Shown: in pieces, positions 1 to 5,551 of the stretch
How positions within the stretch are numbered: the first letter of the stretch is position 1
How the letters are laid out: the number at the start of each line of letters is the position of its first letter
DNA from: Candidatus Latescibacterota bacterium
GTDB lineage: Bacteria > Latescibacterota > MVCY01
Reading direction: 5' to 3'
Assembly: GCA_030608245.1 (NCBI GenBank)
Contig: JAUWEO010000092.1
Location: 1 to 7,045 of the forward strand
Length of the DNA stretch: 7,045 bases
Translations under genes and position numbers: made by a program
Notes under the pieces: model-generated
What the model saw: only the letters and a program-made list of their open reading frames with translations
Database searches by the model: none
What the model was told of the DNA's origin: nothing

Positions 1-41
1 AGGGTTATGATTAAAATGCCGGTGCTTTTGCGCCTGTACAT
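1..41 (-). CDS. Start of an unidentified protein gene, cut by the window edge
   Basis: Reading leftwards from 41, an ATG opens a frame with no stop to the window edge and gives 13 residues, MYRRKSTGILIIT. A purine-rich AGAAGGG lies six bases upstream, a good ribosome-binding distance. A second in-frame ATG at 47 sits directly against that AGAAGGG and is the less likely start. The gap from the purB stop codon at 66-68 is about 24 bases, so it would belong to the same operon. A basic start followed by hydrophobic residues would suit a membrane segment or a first beta strand, but 13 residues are too few to name a family. The call rests on position, frame and ribosome binding site only. Confidence 0.45.
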   Translation of the reverse strand, partial: MYRRKSTGILIIT

Positions 42-65
42 TGACATCCCTTCTGCAAAGAGGTT

Positions 66-1361
66 CTATCGAATTCCTGCCTTTTCAAAGATAAAATCCA
101 CATTGTTCAATTGCTCTTCTATATCAAAGCAGTGGTCTATCTCCTCTGGAGTCAGTTGTGAACAGATCTGTTCATCCTCTATGAGCAATTTTTTGAATTC
201 CCGACCACTGTGCCAGCTCTCCATAGCATTTCGCTGCACCGATTCGTAAGCTTGCTCTCGACTTAACCCCTTTTTCACCAGCTCTAACAGCACTTTCTGG
301 GAGAAAATAAGCCCCTTAGTTTTGTGAATATTCTTCATCATATTTTCGGGATAGACGAGGAGATTCTCCACCACTTCGGTGAATTTTGTGAGCATATAGT
401 CCAGCAGGATAGTGCTGTCGGGGATTATCACCCGTTCTACTGAGGAGTTGGTCAGGTCTCTTTCGTGCCACAGGGAGATGTTCTCCAAGGCTGGCAGGAG
501 GTTACTGCGCACCACTCTGGCCAATCCGGCTATCCTCTCGCAGACGATGGGATTGCGTTTGTGGGGCATTGCTGAAGAGCCTTTTTGTCCCTTCCTAAAC
601 CCCTCTTCCACCTCCAATATCTCTGTGCGCTGGAGGTTTCTTATCTCGGTGGCGAATTTCTCTAAGGAGCAGGCGGTTATTGCCAGGGCGGCCATATATT
701 CTGCGTGGCGGTCGCGCTGGAGGATCTGAGTGGAAACAGGGGCTGGTGTTAGCCCCAGTTTTTCGCAGACATAGCTCTCTATAAAAGGGTCTGGCTGGGC
801 CATAGTGCCCACTGCGCCGGAGACCTTCCCGTAGCTGATTACCTCTCGGGCCCCTTTCAGACGCCGGATATTGCGACCCACCTCGTCGTACCACAGGGCC
901 ATCTTCAGCCCGAAGGTGATAGGCTCAGCGTGAATCCCGTGAGTTCTCCCTATCATCGGAGTCATCTTGTACTGGACGGCCTTGTTCCGGATACTCCCTC
1001 TGAGGACCTCCAGCTTGGCGATCAGAATATCCACCGCCTGGCGCATACGCAGCGAAAGGGCGTTGTCCTCCACATCATAGGAGGTTAGACCCAGATGGAT
1101 GAAGCGGGCGTTCTGGCCTACATTCTCAGAGAGATTGGTCAGGAAGGCAATAAAATCGTGCCGGGTCTGTTGCTCAATCTGCTGGATACGAGCCACATCT
1201 ATTCTTGCTTTTTCCTTAATTTCCCTCAAGGCATCTTCCGGGATAGCCCCTAATTCTGTCCAGGCTTCACAGGCAAGGAGCTCTACCTCAAGCCAGAGTT
1301 GAAACTTTCTTTCTAAGGTCCAGATAGCTCCCATCTCCGGCAGTGTATATCTCTTAATCAT
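66..1361 (-). CDS. purB: Adenylosuccinate lyase
   Basis: This 431-residue protein catalyses two steps of purine synthesis: splitting SAICAR to AICAR plus fumarate, and adenylosuccinate to AMP plus fumarate. It belongs to the fumarase/aspartase superfamily and acts in the cytoplasm as a homotetramer. The superfamily signature GSSAMPHKRNP is at residues 261-271, with the expected catalytic serine S263 in its flexible loop. The general-acid histidine is H141 in GRTHG (138-142), and H68 and H89 sit where the Bacillus subtilis enzyme has its essential histidines. T93-S94 in TSYDVEDNA is the phosphate/fumarate-binding segment. Length equals the short bacterial type (about 430), with no truncation. 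The ATG overlaps the htrA stop codon (ATGA, 1358-1361), which implies translational coupling. GGAGGAG lies 11 bases upstream. The product is certain by motif; no other purine gene is visible. Confidence 0.97.
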   Translation of the reverse strand: MIKRYTLPEMGAIWTLERKFQLWLEVELLACEAWTELGAIPEDALREIKEKARIDVARIQQIEQQTRHDFIAFLTNLSENVGQNARFIHLGLTSYDVEDNALSLRMRQAVDILIAKLEVLRGSIRNKAVQYKMTPMIGRTHGIHAEPITFGLKMALWYDEVGRNIRRLKGAREVISYGKVSGAVGTMAQPDPFIESYVCEKLGLTPAPVSTQILQRDRHAEYMAALAITACSLEKFATEIRNLQRTEILEVEEGFRKGQKGSSAMPHKRNPIVCERIAGLARVVRSNLLPALENISLWHERDLTNSSVERVIIPDSTILLDYMLTKFTEVVENLLVYPENMMKNIHKTKGLIFSQKVLLELVKKGLSREQAYESVQRNAMESWHSGREFKKLLIEDEQICSQLTPEEIDHCFDIEEQLNNVDFIFEKAGIR

Positions 1362-2599
1362 CTCTTCGATTTCTCCTCCAATTTTAGGTCGATTTTTAGC
1401 TTTTCTCCTTTTCTAAATACCCTTAAGTGATAGACATCTTCCACCATCCCGCCGGCGAAGACCGCCCGAAGCTGGTTTTTGTTCTCTATGGGAATCTCAT
1501 TCACCTGGAGGATGACATCGCTGATTTTAAGTCCTGCCTTCTCTGCTGGGCTTTTAGGGGCTACCTTGACAATGATGACCCCCTGAACCGACTTTGATCC
1601 CAGACTCTGTGCTATTAATGGATCCACATCTTGGACCGCCAGGCCAGTCCAGAAATTGCGCATTCTCCCGTAGCTGAGGATTTCATCCAGCACCTTTTCT
1701 GCCCTGTTTATGGGGATGGCGAAGCCTATTCCCTCATACACCCCGCGGACAATAAAGGTATTGATGCCGATGACTTCTCCCAGAGCGTTGACCAGAGGGC
1801 CACCGCTGTTGGCTGGATTGATGGCGGCATCGGTCTGAACCATCCCTTGATAGACAGTCCCCTCATCAGACTTGAAATCTCTGTCAAGGGCACTGACAAC
1901 TCCCACTGTCACTGTAGAATGGGCGTCCTCAAAAATATAACCTAAAGGATTACCCAGAGCTATAGCCCACTCAGCGATGAACAGTTTATCAGAATTTCCC
2001 AGATGGGCAACGGGCAGATTCTTGCCATCGATTTTAAGCACAGCTATATCCAGGGACTGGTCGGAGTCCACCAGTTTAGCGTCAAATTGCCTTCCGTCAG
2101 GTAGATTTACCACGATCTCAATAGCATTACGAACGACATGTTCATTTGTCAATATGTATCCTTCGCTATTGACGATAAATCCCGACCCCAGTCCTTTTAC
2201 TTTCCTTCGATACTCCTGTTTCAATTCTGGGAAGAATCGTTCAAAAAAGGGATCGTTGGAGAAGAAAGAGAATGGACTCACTTGGTAAACTCTCACTTGG
2301 GTGACACTGACGCTCACCACTGCCGGCTGCACTGTCTCTACTGCCCGCACGATTGCATTTCGTCTGGAGCTGGTGATCTCTTCTTCTACTTCTTCAGTAT
2401 ACTTTGTAGCGGTGGCAACCACAGGGCTGGCTTCAACTTCATCGAAATGGGGAAAAGTGTTAGCCTCACTTGGTCCCGAGGAAACAGGAGCTTGTCGAGC
2501 ACCATAAAATCCCAAGGCTAACCCCAGGGCCAAGATAGATAACGCTCCCAGAATGAGGAGCCCTCTACGGTTGCGAATTTTAGTAGAAATTTTCTCCAT
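1358..2599 (-). CDS. HtrA/DegS-like serine protease, membrane-anchored, one PDZ domain
   Basis: A 413-residue trypsin-like protease of the HtrA family (S1C), which degrades or senses misfolded envelope proteins. A basic start (KIRNRR) and hydrophobic segment at residues 13-33 with no obvious cleavage site suggest an uncleaved anchor with the body in the periplasm. A charged linker follows (about 45-85). The protease domain spans about 86-310, with triad H154 (TNEHVV), D184 (SLDIAVLKI) and S265 (NPANSGGPL). A single PDZ domain covers about 315-405. One PDZ plus an anchor is the DegS/DegQ-short layout, not two-PDZ DegP. The usual Gly before Asn-Ser is Ala (A263). The gene starts 31 bases after truA with AGGAG 11 bases before the ATG, and it overlaps purB by four bases. 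No RseA/RseP partner is in view, so a sigma-E-type role cannot be claimed. Confidence 0.95.
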   Translation of the reverse strand: MEKISTKIRNRRGLLILGALSILALGLALGFYGARQAPVSSGPSEANTFPHFDEVEASPVVATATKYTEEVEEEITSSRRNAIVRAVETVQPAVVSVSVTQVRVYQVSPFSFFSNDPFFERFFPELKQEYRRKVKGLGSGFIVNSEGYILTNEHVVRNAIEIVVNLPDGRQFDAKLVDSDQSLDIAVLKIDGKNLPVAHLGNSDKLFIAEWAIALGNPLGYIFEDAHSTVTVGVVSALDRDFKSDEGTVYQGMVQTDAAINPANSGGPLVNALGEVIGINTFIVRGVYEGIGFAIPINRAEKVLDEILSYGRMRNFWTGLAVQDVDPLIAQSLGSKSVQGVIIVKVAPKSPAEKAGLKISDVILQVNEIPIENKNQLRAVFAGGMVEDVYHLRVFRKGEKLKIDLKLEEKSKR

Positions 2600-2630
2600 T
2601 CCCCTGATTTCTCCTTGTGTGGCTAATTAT

Positions 2631-3356
2631 TTAGTACCCTACTTTCATCAGGCAAAGCCCCTTTGCCGGGGCGGTGGGGCCTGCCCGTCGGCGGTCTTTT
2701 GCCTCTAAGATCTTACCTGTCTCTGCCACTGGAAGTTTACCCCGTCCCACCTCGACCGACGTCCCCACGATTGTCCTGACCATATGCTGCAGGAAACGGT
2801 CTGCCTGGATTACAAAGCTTATATCCTCTCCCTCTTGCCACCGGCACTCCATCACCCGGCAGATATGGGTCTTTGCCTCAGAATCAGCAGAGCAGAAGGA
2901 GGTGAAGTCATAAATGCCTACTAAAACGTCTGAGGCCTCCTGCATTAGTTTTATATCGAGTTTGTACCTGGGGTACCAGAAGTAATCTCGGCCGATGGCT
3001 TTCTCCCTTTTCGCTATCCGGTAGCGATACCGTTTCCAGCGGGCCCTGAAACGGGCGTGGAACTCTGACTCCACCTCCTCCGCCTGACGAATGACTATAT
3101 CCTTGGGCAGCAGGTTATTCAGCCCGTTTTTTGTTGTCTCCGGTGACAGAGCAGTGTGAGTATGGAAATTCGCCACCTGTCCGCAGGCGTGGACTCCGGC
3201 GTCTGTCCGGGCAGCCGAGATCAGGGAGATAGATTCACCCAATAGGTCCTGTAGTCCTTGTTCCACGGTCTGTTGAACTGTCCTTACTCCGAGCTGAACC
3301 TGCCACCCGGAGAAATCGGTGCCGTCGTATTCGATGGTGAGCTTGATGTTGCGCAA
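2631..3356 (-). CDS. truA: tRNA pseudouridine(38-40) synthase TruA
   Basis: A 241-residue cytoplasmic enzyme converting uridines 38-40 of the tRNA anticodon stem to pseudouridine. The family start is clear: RNIKLTIEYDGTDFSGWQ at residues 2-19. The catalytic aspartate is D52 in AARTDAGVHA (48-57; most members have GRTDAGVHA, so A49 replaces Gly). The C-terminal half shows FLQHMVRTIVGT (188-199) and the closing motif DRRRAGPTAPAKGL (221-234). Length matches the bacterial norm of about 245. The start is a TTG at 3354-3356: it begins the conserved N-terminus exactly and no ATG is available nearby. GGGAAG lies 11 bases upstream, inside the end of the HEAT gene, whose stop is only four bases away, so translation is probably coupled. 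In many Firmicutes truA follows ecfA-ecfA-ecfT; here the HEAT gene separates it from ecfT. Confidence 0.96.
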   Translation of the reverse strand: MRNIKLTIEYDGTDFSGWQVQLGVRTVQQTVEQGLQDLLGESISLISAARTDAGVHACGQVANFHTHTALSPETTKNGLNNLLPKDIVIRQAEEVESEFHARFRARWKRYRYRIAKREKAIGRDYFWYPRYKLDIKLMQEASDVLVGIYDFTSFCSADSEAKTHICRVMECRWQEGEDISFVIQADRFLQHMVRTIVGTSVEVGRGKLPVAETGKILEAKDRRRAGPTAPAKGLCLMKVGY

Positions 3357-3360
3357 CTTG

Positions 3361-4188
3361 CTACTTTCTTCCCGCCTGCTTCTCTATCTCTTCTATTGCC
3401 CAGTTGGCTGCCCTTCGATCTCTTTCTTCTCCTCTGGCAGCCAGTTCCTCCAGGGAAGCGATGGCTTTGGGATTGCCGATCACCTGGAGAGAAATTATCG
3501 CCTGCAGACGCACGCTCAGGTGAGAATCGTCCAGCGTCTTGATTAAGGCATCAACTACACCGGGCTTATCGCCAATCCACCTTAAGGCCTGAACAGCACT
3601 GAATCTCACTGTTGGAGACGGGTCAGAGACCATTTGAATCACCTGAGATGCAACCTGAGGATATCTGTATCGGCCCACGGCCTGGAGGGCATTAACCCGC
3701 ACCTTGACAATCGAGTCGCTAAGTGACTTGAAGACTATCTCCCAGGCCTGAGGGCTTTTCATCTTCCCCAGAGCGAGAACAGCATTGGCCCGGAGATCTG
3801 CGCAGGTGTCTCGGGCTGCTTCTGTAAGGCCCTCGGCTGCCCTCTGGTCGGCAATGAGACCCAGCGACTCGGCTGCTTTGGCAGCGATATATCTGTTCTC
3901 GTTCTTCAGAAAGGGAATCAGATGAGGCGTTGCCTGTTTGTTCCCAATCCGTCCCAGAATTTGCACGCAGATATACTTCACCTGGGGTCTCTGAGAACTC
4001 CCCAGTTCTTTGATTACTGCCGGAACAGCCCTTTCTCTCATAAGGACAAGTTCATTGCCTGCCTGAAGCCGAACCCGCTCGTCCCAACTGTAGAGACTTT
4101 TAATATGCTTCTGCGGATCTTCCGGTGCGCTGCATCCCCAGAGAAGGATTAAACATCCCAAAACAGACAGATAAATCCACTTTCGCAT
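3361..4188 (-). CDS. HEAT-repeat lipoprotein of unknown function
   Basis: A protein of 275 residues. MRKWIYLSVLGCLILLWGCS is a lipoprotein signal peptide: basic start, hydrophobic core, and lipobox LLWGC with the lipidated cysteine at residue 19. The mature protein would be anchored to a membrane on the periplasmic side. After a short linker (SAPEDPQK) nearly everything is about eight helical repeats of roughly 31 residues (about 35-273), with recurring patterns such as VRLQA, IAAKAAESLGLI, LRANAVLALGKM, VRVNALQAVGRY, VRFSAVQALRWIG and VRLQAIISLQVIG. These are HEAT/PBS-lyase-type repeats, which usually make a protein-binding solenoid; no catalytic residues are evident. The chosen ATG has AAAGGG 11 bases upstream, a spacing like htrA and purB. 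A TTG at 4192-4194 would add two residues (spacing five) and cannot be excluded. The stop is four bases before truA. The partner is unknown. Confidence 0.88.
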   Translation of the reverse strand: MRKWIYLSVLGCLILLWGCSAPEDPQKHIKSLYSWDERVRLQAGNELVLMRERAVPAVIKELGSSQRPQVKYICVQILGRIGNKQATPHLIPFLKNENRYIAAKAAESLGLIADQRAAEGLTEAARDTCADLRANAVLALGKMKSPQAWEIVFKSLSDSIVKVRVNALQAVGRYRYPQVASQVIQMVSDPSPTVRFSAVQALRWIGDKPGVVDALIKTLDDSHLSVRLQAIISLQVIGNPKAIASLEELAARGEERDRRAANWAIEEIEKQAGRK

Positions 4189-4237
4189 TGTCAATTCATC
4201 CCTTTCGACTAACCAGTCTCAGCTGGCCGCAACGAGC

Positions 4238-4309
4238 GCTCGACCCGTTAGATATGGAGAACATCTCAGCAAACTCTGCCACACAGGGAAATTATCTAAC
4301 GGGTCGAGC
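4238..4309. repeat. Perfect 17-base inverted repeat, 38-base loop
   Basis: The left arm GCTCGACCCGTTAGATA (4238-4254) is the exact reverse complement of TATCTAACGGGTCGAGC (4293-4309). The left arm also overlaps a 10-base palindrome, CGAGCGCTCG (4233-4242). As RNA in the direction of the genes it would form a long stem between the ecfT stop and the HEAT gene start. No run of T follows on the minus-strand side, so it does not look like a simple Rho-independent terminator. It could be a small non-autonomous mobile element, an mRNA processing or stability site, or a protein-binding palindrome. No target-site duplication is evident. Confidence 0.85.
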
Positions 4310-4468
4310 CCGCCCGTTCGATTGAGCTCACGGCGAAGCCTTGGGTAGGTGTAGACGGCCCGGTGACGGACCTTAGAGGTTCTGTTGTGGACTGCTGAGT
4401 TTCCGGTTTCATTGTGAAACACTGTCAAAAATCCAGGCATGTATCATTAAATGGCCACAATCTTCTGT
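4310..4468. other. Gene-free DNA between the inverted repeat and ecfT
   Basis: This stretch holds no convincing gene. It contains a six-base hairpin GTTTCA-TTG-TGAAAC near 4410, not followed by a T run on either strand, and a minus-strand TTGACA just beyond it with no acceptable -10 hexamer 16-19 bases further on. Together with the inverted repeat it makes a 274-base gap in an otherwise tightly packed gene row, which is unusually large here. It may be a decayed repeat or the leader of the HEAT gene; I recognise neither. Confidence 0.4.
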
Positions 4469-5266
4469 TTATCGCCATACCGCGCCTGTCACCAGTAGTA
4501 GCAAGATAACACTCAGGGAGAAGAGATCAGGTTTGTGTAGTTTCAGTTCCTTAAAACTTGTTCTCCCTTCTCCTCCCTGGTAACATCTGGATTCCATCGC
4601 GACTGCCAATTGGTCGGCCCGATGAAATGCTGAGACGAACAATGGCACTACTAAAGGGAGCAGATTTTTAATCCTTTTCAATGGTCCTCCGCTGAAACTC
4701 GCTCCCCGGGCCAGTTGGGCCTTCCGCAATCTCTCTGCTTCCTCAATTAAGGTGGGAATAAATCTTAAAGCAATGGAGGTCATCATCGCCAGTTCGTGAG
4801 CAGGCACTCGAATTCGCTGGAACGGCTTGAGCAACCTCTCGATGCCATCCACCAGCTCCATAGGGGAGGTAGTAAGAGTGAGAAGTGTAGCTGTAGCGAT
4901 CAAAATCAGCAAGCGATAACTGAAAAAGGCCCCCTTTGCCACTCCCTCTGAGGTCACTTGAACAGCTCCCAAGGAGAAGAGCACCGTTCCCGTGCGGGTG
5001 AAGAAAATGTGTAGACATACTGTCAGCAGGATCAGCCAGAAGAAGGGACGGAAGTTTCGTAAGACAAGGCGGGCTGGTAATCTTGCCAGCAGGATAACTG
5101 CCGCTAAAAAGCCAGATAACACGGCGTAGAAAAGAAACTCGTGGGAGACCAACACGGCTAACATCAACAGGAAAACCGAGAGAAATTTTGTTCGCGGGTC
5201 CAGCCGATGTACGGGAGAGCCGGTTGCCAAATACTGACCTAAAGTGATGTCACGCAAAAAAGCCAT
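4469..5266 (-). CDS. ecfT: ECF transporter transmembrane (T) subunit EcfT
   Basis: A 265-residue inner-membrane protein of the CbiQ/EcfT family, which joins two ATPases to a substrate-binding S component in energy-coupling-factor importers for vitamins or metal ions. The start is typical: GSPVHRLDPRTKFL at 16-29. Hydrophobic segments lie at about 28-45, 46-63, 72-89, 112-133, 200-213 and 247-263. The cytoplasmic coupling region shows the first Ala-Arg-Gly motif (186-188 in AQLARGAS) and a second, altered one, Ser-Arg-Cys (226-228 in MESRCYQ), where most members have ARG or ERG. Both contact the ATPases in known ECF structures. GGGAAG lies six bases before the ATG. No EcfA ATPase or S component is adjacent, so the substrate cannot be deduced and the subunit may serve several S components. 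It is preceded by its own promoter and a structured leader. Confidence 0.93.
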   Translation of the reverse strand: MAFLRDITLGQYLATGSPVHRLDPRTKFLSVFLLMLAVLVSHEFLFYAVLSGFLAAVILLARLPARLVLRNFRPFFWLILLTVCLHIFFTRTGTVLFSLGAVQVTSEGVAKGAFFSYRLLILIATATLLTLTTSPMELVDGIERLLKPFQRIRVPAHELAMMTSIALRFIPTLIEEAERLRKAQLARGASFSGGPLKRIKNLLPLVVPLFVSAFHRADQLAVAMESRCYQGGEGRTSFKELKLHKPDLFSLSVILLLLVTGAVWR

Positions 5267-5271
5267 TTCTT

Positions 5272-5324
5272 GCTTCCCAGGGGTTCTTGCCTCACAAATG
5301 CAGTAATGGAGGCATTCCTGAAGC
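5272..5324 (-). promoter_or_regulatory. Possible ribosome-binding-site-masking fold in the ecfT leader
   Basis: Read as minus-strand RNA, GCUUCAGG (5324-5317) can pair with CCUGGGAAGC (5281-5272), leaving a two-base bulge. This includes the GGGAAG Shine-Dalgarno of ecfT. Nested inside is a six-base stem, UGCCUC (5314-5309) with GAGGCA (5293-5288). A competing partner for the same site, UGCUUCC (5359-5353), lies further upstream. A switch between these would alter ecfT translation. It matches no riboswitch consensus I know, and pairing was found by eye without energies. Confidence 0.4.
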
Positions 5325-5371
5325 TGTAACTGGCCACAAAACGCATACTCACGGAAGCATATCTAACTCTC

Positions 5372-5463
5372 AGTAGATCACAATCAACGCCCTAAATGTC
5401 ATCTGTCTGAGACCCTTCGCTACGCTCAGGGTGACAACAGTGGATAGCTGATTGTGATCTACT
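5372..5463. repeat. 92-base element with perfect 15-base terminal inverted repeats and a palindromic core
   Basis: AGTAGATCACAATCA (5372-5386) and TGATTGTGATCTACT (5449-5463) are exact reverse complements. The interior carries a partly palindromic core of the CCCTGAGCGTAGCGAAGGG type (5413-5431), bounded by GTCA (5398-5401) and TGAC (5432-5435). Cores of this TGAGCG-AGCGAA kind are known as dispersed intergenic repeats in many bacterial genomes. The whole could be a MITE-like or REP-like insertion. No clear target duplication flanks it. Confidence 0.75.
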
Positions 5464-5469
5464 CAATTC

Positions 5470-5498
5470 AATATATGTCTTTATGGCCCTGTTGTCAA
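5470..5498 (-). promoter_or_regulatory. Strong sigma70-type promoter reading towards ecfT
   Basis: On the minus strand a perfect -35 TTGACA (5498-5493) is followed after exactly 17 bases by TATATT (5475-5470), one mismatch from TATAAT. The predicted start is an A near 5463, seven bases downstream and exactly the first base of the 15-base inverted repeat. The transcript would have a leader of about 197 bases before ecfT and could continue through the HEAT gene, truA, htrA and purB. The position just past alr marks a new transcription unit. Confidence 0.72.
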
Positions 5499-5515
5499 AT
5501 AAAAATCGGGTGAAC

Positions 5516-5551
5516 AAATAAGAAATAACACTAAAATATTTAGCCTGTTAT
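5516..5551 (-). terminator. AU-rich terminator-like hairpin after alr
   Basis: The hairpin begins directly after the alr stop codon (5552-5554). In minus-strand RNA, AUAAC (5551-5547) pairs with GUUAU (5529-5525), and CUAAA (5543-5539) pairs with UUUAG (5535-5531) around a three-base loop. An asymmetric internal loop separates the two stems. The U-rich UUCUUAUUU follows (5524-5516). The layout is that of an intrinsic terminator, but the stem is weak in G and C, so termination may be partial. Confidence 0.42.

Noticed and set aside
595..894. Minus-strand 99-codon frame inside purB
   Set aside because: It is an out-of-frame shadow of purB, whose catalytic motifs lie in the other frame. The product is rich in Arg, Pro and Gly, as expected of a shifted reading.
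2138..2521. Plus-strand 127-codon frame opposite the start of htrA
   Set aside because: Antisense to a protein with a clear signal anchor and catalytic domain; its composition is haphazard, with many Cys, His and Phe, and no motif.
4238..4309. Rho-independent terminator after ecfT
   Set aside because: The stem is long and GC-containing, but the loop is 38 bases and no T run follows in the direction of transcription.
4405..4431. Promoter for the HEAT gene based on minus-strand TTGACA in this stretch
   Set aside because: No hexamer resembling TATAAT follows at 16-19 bases; the candidates are rich in G and C. The TTGACA alone is not enough.
4219..4440. Minus-strand open frame of 73 codons between ecfT and the HEAT gene
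   Set aside because: It spans the inverted repeat, has no convincing ribosome binding site, and its translation shows no domain or signal. The frame is probably open by chance.
4743..5018. Minus-strand 91-codon frame inside ecfT
   Set aside because: A frame-shifted shadow of the membrane protein, with no own ribosome binding site and no recognisable pattern.
5267..5463. Known cobalamin or thiamine riboswitch before ecfT
   Set aside because: I could not find the conserved B12-box or thi-box segments. The structure present is different, so no known class is claimed.
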